From contig JABBOT010000001.1 of assembly GCA_016165875.1 (NCBI GenBank), positions 14,452,330 to 14,516,329 of the forward strand: a stretch of DNA of 64,000 bases, read 5' to 3'. Made by a program: the position numbers and the translations under genes. Below the pieces are notes generated by a model. The model saw only the letters and a list, made by a program, of their open reading frames with translations. It had not been told where the DNA came from and searched no databases. How positions within the stretch are numbered: the first letter of the stretch is position 1; each line of letters opens with the position of its first letter. This DNA is from Acanthopleura granulata. Lineage: Eukaryota > Mollusca > Polyplacophora > Chitonida > Chitonidae. This document shows, piece by piece, positions 41,001 through 51,590 of the stretch.

Positions 41001-41014
41001 TATATATATATATA
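41001..41014 (-). promoter_or_regulatory. TATATA run upstream of C1q copy 2
   Basis: A TATATATATATATA run about 240 bp before the ATG, at a position syntenic with the TATA-like element of copy 1. It may be a promoter or just a microsatellite. Confidence 0.3.
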
Positions 41015-42389
41015 ATAAGGAATATATAGTAAGGAAAATCAATATGCGCTCGTGTAACCTAAAGCTTTTTGTCTGTTGAAACTTGGCCTGAAATCCTTAG
41101 TCATGTCCCACAGTGGCTAGGGGGAAGCAAACTCGGCTTTAAATGTGTTATATGTCCAGTTTCTGAAAGTTTATATACTGATTGAAGGAAAATTGGATTA
41201 TATCAGCATCTTTCAGCTCATGAATGTGTTTTTAAAGCTCACAAATCACCAAAACCGGTAAGTTGTGTTTAACTTCGAATGTGTACTGTGAGAGTTATCG
41301 CCCTTTGTCCAAAAATGAACAATGAAAATGAACAAGAAATTATCACCTTTTTTAATATTTATAAATTTTAATTTAGTTTTTTGTTTTGAAGCTATTTTAA
41401 CAATTGTCATCATTTATTCAGTCAATAAGAGCCGCCGCACAGCCGGCTATGGTGGGCCCTAAGTCAGCTAAACATTTATATAGTTTTACCTTTTTGAAAC
41501 GGCTTAGCGAATTTAAATGGCTACGAAAGTTTTGTGAAACAGTCTCAAAGCTGATAGTAAGTCACTACAATCGCGGTCATAGACCTCGCTTACAATCAAC
41601 TTTCTCTCTTGCACGAAGTGCCTATTAGCCTATTTCTGTCCGCTTGTTTCGGCTTGAGGATCACGAACTGTAAACCTCTAATGCTGTATCACACCTTATT
41701 GTTATCGCTTTTGAAACTCTTTGACCATTTAACGAGTGGGTACCAACTTCCGTAGCGATTTCCGGGACTGATATACCGGCATTTAAACCTGACTGTGTAA
41801 ATGCGGTTAATGCTATACGCATATAGGCGACATTTTTGTCTTTAATAGTTTAAAATGTGAAATATCTTGGCTGGTATCCGTGTCTAAATAACGATTTTTA
41901 TCTTGTGTGTGTGTGTGTGAGCCGGGAGGGAGAGAAAGCGCAGCGAATGGACTAAGAATTTACTCCACCTCAAAATAATGGAACCTCGTGTAATTAGTAT
42001 GCAGTGAACAATGTTTAGGGCAAACACAAATTAGGACACATCTACGTCAGTGGAACATATTTAGTGTTGTACGATCACATCACCTTGTATCCAGTGGAAT
42101 CAATTCTTGGAAACATTACGCTTAGCTGAACGGCTACACACAGGTGCTGACACGGAAGGAGCCGCGATATATGAATGTCATAGGTTCTCAGCTGATGTCC
42201 GCACAGAATATTTCTAGCAGCTGTGAGCCATGGACGCCCATGGTCGTGTTCAGATAAGAAATCGTGAACACACGCTAATTCCTGACTCTTTGGCGGCTAG
42301 GGTACATATAGTATAACATGAAGTTTGTTGGAGGTCAATCAATTGCCTTTCATCAATACGACATAAATTGACGTCACTGTACGTCACGT

Positions 42390-42590
42390 GGGAAGAAGTC
42401 CCCCATTGACTAACCTATACCGATGGTTTACTTCTGCGAGACCTCCAGTTTCGGTCCTATGAAACTGGCCACGAAACGGGTGATCTCCGAACGAGTAAAC
42501 CTTTGGTGAATAACTGTACGACGTTAAACATCAATCAACAAATCAATCAATCAACAAATCAATCAATTAACAAATCAATCAATCAAACCT
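42390..42590 (+). mobile_element. SINE-like element with (AATC)n tail
   Basis: The body ends CTGTACGACGTTAAACATCA and runs into a (AATC)n/ACAAATC repeat at about 42531-42588. The ACGTTAAAC-plus-simple-repeat ending is a common molluscan SINE 3' end, as far as I recall. Confidence 0.5.
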
Positions 42591-43039
42591 TGAAATGAAT
42601 TCGGTCACCGATACAGTAAGATGATTTAGATTATTCCCCTAAAATAATTAGTCTCTAGAAATCTAATGATGGCATTTCTTGTATACATGTGTACTTTTAT
42701 GTGAGAAGAGTTTTATATCTACAACGAACAGCATAGATAAAAAGTCTAATAAATGATACTCGGTCAAGATTTCAGTGTTTAACTTCCATATCATTTATTA
42801 GGTCATACATTTGTTTTGAATGATAATCACCTGAGTCTTAGTAATACCCTTTGGTTAACAAGATTATATTCTCTAAACTCTATATGATGTATTAAGTGAT
42901 AAATTGATTTTTTTGTCTTAAACCACTATCACCGGAGTCATAGTATTGAAATTCCTTTATCATCATGATATGAACAGGATATATCCATTTCCATATTTGT
43001 TTAAATAACACCACCTAAAGCATACCTGGTTCATTTACC

Positions 43040-43680
43040 ATTTGGTTTTAATCACTAATATGGTGTTTCACATGGTTTTTGTCAGTAATGTGGTGTTTTA
43101 CATGATTCTGAAGGAAATGTGGTCCTTTCAGTTGTGTTGATTAGTAGTGTGTCACAAATATTTAAACAGAAATGTGATCTTGCAAATGGTATTATCGGTC
43201 ATTTTGTGCTTTTGATCAGTATTATGTTGTTGCGCATGGTTTGGAACAGTTTTGAAATATGCTGTTCCACATGAATGTGATTATTATTACGATGTTTCCT
43301 ATGGTTTTAATCAGTGTTATAAGCTGGTCAGCAATGTGGAGTTTCAGATATCTCTGATCAGTAATATTTTGTTTCACATGATTTTATCTGTAACGAGCTG
43401 TTTCACATGGTTTTGATCAGTAATATGCTGTTTCACGGAGTTTTGATTAGTATCGAGCTGTTTCACATGGTTTTGATCAGTAATGTGCTGTCATACATGG
43501 GTGTAATCAATAACATTTTAATGCAAACAGTTTTGATCAGTGACACAATATTTTCCATGCTTGTGATAAGTAGTAGTTTCATTTGGTTTTCATCAGTACT
43601 GTGCAGTTCCACAGTTTTAACCAATAACGTAGTGTTTCAGCTACCTGTAGTATTGATCAGACATTTGCTGTCGCACATAG
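43040..43680. repeat. Degenerate ~30-bp tandem array downstream of C1q copy 3
   Basis: Variants of TGTTTCACATGGTTTTGATC plus AGTAATATGC recur about every 30 bp (for example 43372, 43402, 43430, 43461). It merges into the sharper 26-bp array at 43669. Confidence 0.7.
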
Positions 43681-43817
43681 TTTTAATGCATACAGGTTTC
43701 ACATAGTATTAATTCATACAGGTTTCACATAGTATTAATGCATACAGGTTTCACATAGTATTAATACATACAGGTTTCACATAGTTTTAATGCATACAGG
43801 TTTCACATAGTTTTAAT
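43669..43817. repeat. 26-bp tandem repeat reaching into the C1q copy 3 stop codon
   Basis: GGTTTCACATAGT begins at 43695, 43721, 43747, 43773 and 43799, exactly 26 bp apart, with an earlier variant at about 43669. The last, partial unit overlaps the final codons and stop of C1q copy 3. Confidence 0.9.
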
Positions 43818-44203
43818 GAGAGCCCCAGTGAAGGTGCTCCAGCAGCAGTGAATATAGTCCCCAAAGCCGTGGTACATCCTCACCCAAACGAAGTCTCCCT
43901 CCTCCAGCTGGAGGATGACACCGTTCATACCCAGAGACCCCCGGTGAGCCTCATCCCCAGAGGAATACAACAGCAAATTTCTTCGCCCGTTCACCACCAG
44001 CTCTGTTTTCACACGCTCCTCCTTGCGGCTGAGAATACTCACGAAGAACTGGTATACACCATCCACGGGGCAGTGGAACTTGCCTGTCTGGGAGTTGTAC
44101 TCACCGCCAATATTCGTCACCACCGAGCCGAATACTAGAGTACTCGCCCTACCTATGTTCAATAAGTTCTTGGTGAGACGAGCTGAGAACGCCACCGCCC
44201 TGC
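43803..44203 (-). CDS. C1q copy 3, exon 2: globular C1q domain
   Basis: The acceptor TTGTCATTTCAG|GCA is phase 1. It encodes about 133 residues: RAVAFSARLTKNL, LVFGSVVTNIGGEYN, KFHCPVDGVYQFFVSILS, LLLYSSGDEAHRGSLG, VILQLEEGDFVWVRM and YIHCCWSTFTGALIKTM then stop. All C1q strand motifs are present, so the domain should fold. It is closest to copy 4 in this window. The last residues and the stop codon lie inside a 26-bp tandem repeat unit. Confidence 0.9.
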
Positions 44204-45865
44204 CTGAAATGACAAGTTTGCGAAAAGAATACACCAAAAGAAAGACAACTGAGTGTTCATATCAGGTTTTGAGACTGTGTAGAGGAAGGTACCTGTTTGA
44301 TGTTCACACGTAAAGAGCTCCACAGATTAAGGGAAAAGCGTCTACCGAAATATTTCTATCAGTATTTTTGTGTAATAACTTCTAAATCCTCAGTGTTGTA
44401 TATTAAATCTGTTTTACTGTAGTGTGCCAATGTCTGTTCAACATATTTGACTAAACAACGCGATACGGCATTAAGTTCAGTAATTTTCATTATTACATGT
44501 AACGACAGGTTCGTTGCCCGCCATGTTACCCTTATAAATTTGTCCTTTCCATGTTTTACCCTATAGACCAATGCCCACGAGCACGTAAATACCAGGGCAA
44601 CAACTACTGTAGGCATTACGTCGCCAAGGTAGTTACGCGCTCTTAACGTCAAGATGGTTTCGTGCAAGTGGACCCGTGAGTGTTGGTGTGAGGTGAAACA
44701 AAAAACCAAAGATCCTGGAGTTGTGAAGTTCACGTTACTGCACATTTTCAATGAACTGACTTCACTCTACCACATGACACCAATTTCATAACCTTTTTTA
44801 TAGGCTGGAAAAAAAAACCCGATGCTTTAAATTCTTCCTATACAGAAGTGGACTCCAAAGGTAAGCACTAAATCATCCCTCCCCTACCTCCCCGACTCAT
44901 CTTACTCTTAGGCCAGCGAACGCGGTGTGATGTGTGAGACTGTGCAAGAACGCCCCGAAGCTGCAACAGAATGCCAAGAGACTGAGTGTTAGTGTGGGAG
45001 ATGCTGCAACAGAATGCCAAGAGACTGAGTGTTAGTGTGGGAGATGCTGCAACAGAATGCCAAGAGACTGAGTGTTAGTGTGGGAGATGCTGCAACAGAA
45101 TGCCAAGAGACTGAGTGTTAGTGTGGGAGATGCTGCAACAGAATGCCAAGAGACTGAGTGTTAGTGTGGGAGATGCTGCAACAGAATGCCCCAAGCCTGT
45201 GCGTGAGCGTGGAGGACGCCCAATAGAATGCCCGAGCGCTGTTAGTGGGTGTGAATTACACCACAATAGATTGCCCAAACCCTGTGTGTGGGTGGAGAGG
45301 ACGCCACAGTGGAATGTCCTAAGGTTGTGCGTGAGCTTGGAGGGCGCCCCAGTAGAATGTCCCAACGCTGTGCGTGAGCGTGGACAACGCCACAATAGAA
45401 TGCCCAGAGGATGTGCGTGAGTGTGGACGCCCGAATAGAATGCCGAGGCGCTGTGCGGACAACAGAATGTCCCAACGTTGAGCGTGAGCGTGAGGGACGC
45501 CAGAATAGAATTTCCAGAGGGTGAGCGTGAGTGACGCCTCAATAAAATGACCACAGGTCTATGCGAGAGTGTGGAATACGCAACAGAATGACGCCAACGC
45601 TGTGCGCGGGCACTGAGGGTGCCAGAATAGAATGCCCCAACACTGTGCGTAAGTGTGGAGGGCACCTCAGTAGAATGCCCATAAGCTGTGTGTGAGCGTG
45701 AAGGACGCCACAGCAGAATGCCAAGAGGCTCTACGTGAGCGTGCAGTAGAATGCCCAATAGAATGCCCAATAGAATGCCCAAACGTTCTGCATGAGCTTG
45801 GAGGACTCCCCAATAGAGGCGGCCATTGCCATGTGTATGCTACAGAGAGTGGACAATTTCGTTAC
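44204..45865 (-). other. Intron of C1q copy 3
   Basis: About 1.7 kb, GT/AG, phase 1. More than half of it is the 43-bp minisatellite. The open frame at 44359-44751 has no recognisable domain. Confidence 0.75.
44955..45800. repeat. 43-bp minisatellite in C1q copy 3 intron
   Basis: The near-identical unit GCTGCAACAGAATGCCAAGA, GACTGAGTGTTAGTGTGGGA, GAT (43 bp) is repeated about five times from 44957 to 45180. It continues as divergent units sharing AGAATGCC and GTGCGTGAGCGTGGA to about 45800, for roughly 20 copies. Because 43 is not a multiple of 3, the frame cycles through all three phases and long stop-free reads arise by composition. Confidence 0.85.
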
Positions 45866-46196
45866 CTTTTCTCCGACGGCGCAGGAATTCTTCTATGTCT
45901 GTTATGCGCTTGAGAAGATCTTCCTCGTGCTGTGTCTCATAGTCTGTGTCAATTACAGAGTTGTGCAGCTTCGTCTCCAGTTCTTTGCGTAGTTTATTTC
46001 CTTTCACAAGTAGCCGAACCAAGAGGTGTGTGGTGTCGGGGAAATTTGCATACTGAGCCAGCAACTTAGTTGAAACTTCTTCCAAAGATTCTCCCAGAAA
46101 GGGATCATCGGGGCTCCAGGCATATAACGGTGAGTATGTCTGGGACAGACAGTGTCCAACGACGGACAAAAACAGGCCCAGCAAGAGGGCAGCCAT
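45866..46196 (-). CDS. C1q copy 3, exon 1: signal peptide and stalk
   Basis: The ATG is at 46196. The signal peptide is MAALLLGLFLSVVGHCLSQ. Next come a short segment with YAWSPDDPFLGESLEEVS, then TKLLAQYANFPDTTHLLVRL and a charged, coiled-coil-like helix ending FLRRRRK. The donor AAAAG|GTAACG leaves phase 1, matching exon 2. The spliced protein is about 243 residues. The stalk Cys present in copies 1, 2 and 4 (SCDxSH / PCDIFH) is replaced here by FPDTTH. Confidence 0.85.
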
Positions 46197-48989
46197 GATG
46201 ATTGTGCTGTGGTTAAAAAAATTTGTTACAAATTCATGCCCTCGTGAAAGAATATCACATGATTATCAAGTAGTAACCTTGACCTAGTATCGGCAACGCC
46301 GATTATGCCATTGTTCTACATGAAAAGTAGTGCCCGCCTCATGGACATTGTGACCGACGGTTTACCTGTAGTGTATATTGTAGACAGAGTTCTGGGTTGA
46401 CCCCATTCAGGAACGTGCCGCAGCATACGGGAACCTACCATATTATCTCGCCAAAAGCACAGAAAGGGATTTGCTGGGTCAAAGACTTTATTATAGTTCT
46501 CATTACACACACGCAATCCCTTTACCATATCCATCGGTGTAGAATTTTTTTGGTCACGATGTAGAGGATATAATGTCAGGTCTTTTAAGAATCTGCTCAT
46601 CATTCACAATGAATACCCGACAGGGGAGTCCACGAAAAACAATAGGCAAAACTAAACTTTACAACTCCCGAATGTTCATTTTTCCAGCATCCAGAGCAGA
46701 CAATCATCCATAACCATGACCTCAGAACCAAAGGTTTTCCTCTAGCCTTCAGAATAGAATCCGTGAGTTATTTCATCATTAAAATGCTCTGTATTTCACC
46801 TCAAGTTTATCTTTTTAAGGCTTTTTTGTGCTTCTGGGAGTGAAATTTTGCGAGTAATAGACAAACTTTGCCATTGGTAATGCATATGCAGATTTTCAAC
46901 CGCAGAGCGAGCTCGCAGTGTATGCCAGTTTGACGAAAACAAGTTATCTCCAAGTTCTAGATTTTCATCTAGAACAGCCAAAGACCTTGAGCTCTTATTA
47001 CCATGAAGGCTCCCTAGAAGAGTGGAGGTACGGGAATTTTGAGGATTCCAAGGATAAGAGAGGCATTAAACCAGTACCTCGTATGACCTATGTGTTAAAT
47101 TTATGATGGTGGTTTACAAAAGAATAGTTTACTAATACCCCTACCACCGGCATTATGGTGGGAGGCAACGGGGCAAGGGAAACTCACCAGGTTGCTGGTA
47201 AACCTTCCCAAACATTGCTGGAGAAAGAAACAAACCAGTGAAGGACATATACTCAAAGCGACCGTTTTGGTACGAGGCTCCTGAGCCATTATGCTGCGAT
47301 AGCATGCAAAAAAACTCGGCCACGGAAGCCCGCTTGTATGTGTTTAAAGTGACTATTTAAGGCGCAACTGAACAGGATATCACTGTTGCCAAGTTCATGT
47401 TATTTTGTTGTCCTAATTCTGTAGTCACCACAGCGGAGAGATCCGGAAATAAAATGTACACCAGTCTGAGTTTTGTCCACACCTGGAGGAAATCGCAAAA
47501 ATCAAGCATACATGACACTAGAATTAGTTGATTAAAAGAGTTTGATGAGATTTGACCCTGTTTGAAAAGGATCAGTTGTTTAAATAGCAATTACATACAC
47601 GAGTATTCTGAGAAGTGTAACGACATGTTTATTCATTCGTTTGAACAACAGGTTCAGCACACGACTACATGTTGGAGCAGTATTGAACCGTAGATACGTT
47701 GTAAAAATTTTAGGAACTCGAAATACACATAATTTCAAACATTTATTTCCTCTTACAAATTAAAGCGAAATCCACTCGCTCACACACATCCCCTTCAAAT
47801 CAATTCACACTGACTTCAGTTTGGTCTCGTTCTTTAATTCTGTAATTATGTATATTTGGTTAATTATTATAGACAATTTCTCAGATATATGCCTACATGG
47901 CTACATGGTCCTGCAATATAAGAACCTGGTATATAGAAAGTGCGCCTGTGCAGTTGTGTGGCACACAGTGATACACGCTTCAGTTGGCCTTATTGTAGGA
48001 CAACCCATCTTGATAGGCAGAGTTGTTTCCCTTATGGACGCATATGCCCTCTACGTTATGACTGGTCCGAAGGTGTTCACGTGATGATCATAGCAGGTAC
48101 AGCCAACATTCCATGAATTTTTCACAAAACTGGCCTAAATCATGTGGTAACAGCCTAACCGCAGAAATTCCTATCGCATATGGTTAAGACATTAGCGTAA
48201 TTCATGAGATAACAATATTAATGTAGAAGTTCCTAGCACAAGTTGGTTAAAGCAAACATCGTGTTGCCTTCCAGAATGTACATAATCAGATTTGAAACAG
48301 ATGGTAGACACTGGCTTGGAAGGCTAACAGAATCTTTAACGAATAGTTTTATGGAATGACTTGGGCAAATGTTAAGAGATACTATAATATACTTATTTGG
48401 CTGTCCAATGTAACATTTTGGGGCACACGGAAGGGGGTCAGTGATCCACAAACCAACAATCAGAGATGGACAAAGCTGGTAGAAACGTTATGCAGATCTT
48501 AAATGAAGTTAGCTGTCCATTGCAATTCTATTGCCTTCCGTCAATGTATCAGAGAGACCTTAACACAGTCTTCAGTTATTTTGGCAAACCCGAGGGCGGG
48601 TTGTTCTGGTCACTATCGATTTCTGAATGCCGAACGCTGTCATATTCACATAAAATGTTTTTGGGTTTAGCGTTACAACATCTATCAGTCAGTCCATAAC
48701 TTCCACTCGAGTAATGACAGAGAAAACTGTGTAAAAGTCATTCTAAAATCGTGAAACAGTCATTCTCTGTTGTTAGGTATGCAAAGTGCTGCTAAGTGGA
48801 GTTGTTTGGTTGTTACATGTGAATGTAGCCTAAACCAAATTCCACACATAGGGAACTGAGTACTCAGCCGTCTTGCATTGGTTAGCCCTTGTGAACACAA
48901 GCTGCAATGTATTTGGTTTGTTTCGCATTTGGCGCATGTGATCTGTCCTGTTTGTCTGCCTGTCAAAAGTGTAACTCTTTCAAAATGAA
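46197..48989. other. Intergenic stretch between C1q copies 3 and 4
   Basis: It contains a type A SINE (47145-47332). An ORF of 95 codons at 46316-46603 (minus, MMSRFLKDLTLYPLHRDQK...) and one at 47821-48084 (plus) have no recognised domain and no supporting splice structure. Confidence 0.5.
47145..47332 (-). mobile_element. SINE type A, inverted
   Basis: It has GGCATTATGGTGGGAGGCAA, GGTTGCTGGTAAACCTTCCC and ends CTCGGCCACGGAAGCCCG, the complement of a tRNA-like head. The 5' part of the body is missing. Confidence 0.65.
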
Positions 48990-48995
48990 TTTATT
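48990..48995 (-). terminator. AATAAA polyadenylation signal candidate for C1q copy 4
   Basis: AATAAA on the minus strand about 115 bp after the stop codon of C1q copy 4. It is the first such hexamer downstream of that gene. Confidence 0.45.
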
Positions 48996-49110
48996 ATACC
49001 AGCGTCAGAGGTAAACATACACAATGCTTTTTCTGTCAGTATTTTATGCTGAAACAGCTTTAACATTGTTGCGAAGGCCTGTATCGAAGTGTATGTATGG
49101 CCTCGGGGTT

Positions 49111-49532
49111 TCAATAGTAAGTCGCTTCATCTACATTTTGCTTAATGAGGTAGCCAGAGAAAGTACTCCAGCAGCAGTGGACGTAACCCCCATAGTCATA
49201 ATGAAGTCGCACCCACACCACGTCCCACTGCTCAAGCTGTAGCAAGACCGTGTTTGAACCCAGGGAACCTCTGTGAATGGCGTCCCCCGACGTATACACC
49301 AGAAGTTTCTTCTTCCCGTTGACCACCAGTTCCGTCTCTACTCTCTCCGTCCGCTGACCAAGAATACTCACGAAGAACTGATAGAGCCCGGACACTGGGC
49401 ACCGAAATATCCCCGTCCTCGGATTATACGCTCGGCCTATGTTCGTAACCACCGTGCCAAAAATGATAGCTTGGGCCGAGGTCAAATTTTCCAAATTCTT
49501 GCGCAAGCGGACAGAAAAGGCCACAACACGGT
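49111..49532 (-). CDS. C1q copy 4, exon 2: globular C1q domain
   Basis: The acceptor TTCGTTTGCAG|ACC is phase 1. It encodes about 140 residues: RVVAFSVRLRKNLENL, IIFGTVVTNIGRAYNPR, IFRCPVSGLYQFFVSILG, LLVYTSGDAIHRGSLG, VLLQLEQWDVVWVRL and GGYVHCCWSTFSGYLIKQN. It is a complete C1q domain, most similar to copy 3. It has a slightly longer C-terminal tail (DEATYY) than the other copies. Confidence 0.9.
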
Positions 49533-49740
49533 CTGCAAACGAAGATAGGTGAGAATCAGATAAATCCATATTGCGTTGAAAAATTGCGAATGAACATTTT
49601 CTTCAAGATAACAGTATTTGTATGCCCTCAACATTCATAATAGTTGAAATCTTTTCATGTGACTCCAGCCAGTTCTAACAGACACAGACGAAACTGAAGG
49701 CCATCAACGTAGCATTTCATTTATTTGTTTATTTATTTAT

Positions 49741-49877
49741 GGTGTTTTACGCGTACTCAAGAATATTTCACTTATACGACGGTGGTCAGAAACCCGGTCA
49801 GAGTCGGATTTGAACTCAAAACGACCACATAGGTGAGAGGCTCCTGAGTCATTGTTCTGTGTTAGCACGCTAAACAC
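49741..49877 (-). mobile_element. SINE type A in intergenic/intron region of C1q copy 4
   Basis: It runs from GGTGTTTTACGCGTACTCAA through TCACTTATACGACGGTGGTC to GTGAGAGGCTCCTGAGTCAT and TTAGCACGCTAAAC. It lies inside the short intron of copy 4, preceded by (ATTT)n. Confidence 0.65.
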
Positions 49878-50108
49878 TTGTGCACAGAGGACACTCGCAG
49901 CGTTTTCCTGTGGTAGTATGGCCCCACGGCGACAATGGCTTTGTAGCCTCGTTTCACCGCGTATTCTGTCAACGTCCCATCAGATATACCTTTAAACTAT
50001 GTTTTTTCTCCTTTTTAACCATGGCGGAAGTCATCCATATTACTGATTGTTGGACAATGGTATGTCTTATTAAAACTGTTTCAAGGATTTACAAAACGCT
50101 TTGATTAC

Positions 50109-50430
50109 CTTCTTGTTTTAATGACAAAGCCTCTTTTTCCAACTTGTCCAACCTTTCTTCCAAGACCTTCTGTCTCTTTGAGACATTGGCTCTCTCTGTG
50201 AGTTGCTTGTCCAGAGCCACTTGAAGTTTGGCTCGTTCTGAGGTCTCCTGTAGGATCAGACGTGTTAATAGATGGGAGGAGTCGCAGGATCCGGACAGTT
50301 TGGACACGAGCGACGAGGCGATCTCCTCCAGAGTCTCGTCTGCGTTAACTTCCGATGGATCCCAATACATAGGCTGTGACCAGGCTCCAGTGATGAAAAA
50401 AATCATCGCAAAATACACGAACACAGACAT
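50109..50430 (-). CDS. C1q copy 4, exon 1: signal peptide and coiled-coil stalk
   Basis: The ATG is at 50430. The signal peptide is MSVFVYFAMIFFITGAWSQ. A short mature start (PMYWDPSEVNADE) is followed by SLVSKLSGSCDSSHLLTRLI and a clear heptad coiled coil (LDKQLTERANVSKRQKVLEE...). The donor AGAAG|GTAATC leaves phase 1. With exon 2, only 0.58 kb away, the protein is about 247 residues: a secreted, stalked C1q protein with one stalk Cys that could link chains. Confidence 0.9.
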
Positions 50431-50620
50431 ACCTGCTTATAGTTCGGGCCAAACTAACCAGATTTTCTTCTCCAATCTCTCCGGCACTTTGTCATTTGGG
50501 GACCGAATCTTGATCAGGCCACGTCCTGTACGTTTGCGATCGTGACATGACATATACTCTGTCAGAAATTCACTGATTTAGTTCACGCTCACTTCTGTTT
50601 TTACTTTCTTTCAAGAGCGT

Positions 50621-50630
50621 CCTATATAGG
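50621..50630 (-). promoter_or_regulatory. TATA-like element upstream of C1q copy 4
   Basis: CCTATATAGG, palindromic, about 195 bp before the ATG. It is a candidate core promoter element; no transcript evidence can be seen. Confidence 0.3.
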
Positions 50631-51290
50631 CCTAAACAAGCACAATGTCACTTATGTATAATACATATACACTTGCACGCATATAAGAGGGGTTTCCATC
50701 GGTCACTAGGGAAAATGTGTGACGAAATATAGACCTCTTTCGTCCAAAGTTTACAGGACAAAAAATCTACAAGCGTCGAAGAATTCTGTAAATTCCCGAA
50801 TCAAACGTATAAATCGTAGGTCACTCAAAATAAATAAATCACCCAAACGCCCATAAAAGTTTATTGGCCATAGAAGAGATGCTTACTTGGTAATGATACA
50901 CTCAAAGGGCCCACGTGAAAATAAGGCACACTGTTTTTAATATCCTGCGTGAAAGATGTACATATACCAAAAAAACTTACTGCTACTGTCATGCATGATT
51001 ATGTTTGCTCCTTTTATCAAATTTTTGTTTCACATGTAAAACATAAACTTTGTAACCTTGATGAGTTTAATCATTTTATTGGAATTTTAAAATCCACATT
51101 TCTGTCAAAATCGGAAATACGCCCTTCAAAATGTGAGTGAACGAGTGAGTTTTCTCGTGGAGAAACAATTGGAGCCCTAGAGGTTATGTTTTTCCATTAG
51201 AAATACATACTTTGTGTCAGTAAAGATATAGGCCTATTTGTATTTCATAGGTATTACCGGGAATTATTTGCTTATTTTTATTTCCATTGA

Positions 51291-51537
51291 TGCTTTACGC
51301 CGCACTCAAGAATATCTCATTTATACGACGGCGACCAGCATTATGGTGGGAGGAAATTAGGGAGAGCCCGGGGCTAAACACACGACCATCCGCAGGCTGT
51401 TGGCAGACCTTCCCACGTAAGGCCGGAGAGGAAGCCAGCATGAGCTAGACTTGAATTCAAAGTGACCGTATTGGTGAGAGGCACCTGGGTCATTAAGGGG
51501 CACTAGCACGCTAACACCCTCCGCCACGGAGGCCCCG
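51291..51537 (-). mobile_element. SINE type A, most complete copy
   Basis: Read on the minus strand it starts with a tRNA-like head: CGGGGCCTCCGTGGCGGAGG (A box), GTGTTAGCGTGCTAG and, 3' of it, GAATTCAAGTCTAG (B box). The body follows (CATGCTGGCTTCCTCTCCGG, TGGGAAGGTCTGCCAACAGC, CACCATAATGCTGGTCGCCG), ending near GCGGCGTAAAGC. Similar copies recur at least nine more times in the window. Confidence 0.8.
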
Positions 51538-51590
51538 ACAACGATTGGACGCGCATTCACTGGTGCGTTCACTTCTACCATAAAGGTTAT

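Larger units (their letters stand above)
40761..43039. other. Intergenic stretch between C1q copies 2 and 3
   Basis: Beyond the upstream repeat and TATA run it contains a (GT)n run near 41900 and a SINE with an AATC tail (42390-42590). No gene is recognised. Confidence 0.5.

Noticed and set aside
45075..45782. 235-codon minus-strand ORF
   Set aside because: It lies wholly in the 43-bp minisatellite inside a C1q intron. Since 43 is not a multiple of 3, stop-free reads arise from composition.
46316..46603. 95-codon minus-strand ORF upstream of C1q copy 3
   Set aside because: No domain, no signal peptide, no splice partner; it cannot be told from chance.
47821..48084. 87-codon plus-strand ORF with hydrophobic stretches
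   Set aside because: AT-rich sequence gives hydrophobic codons by composition; no domain recognised.
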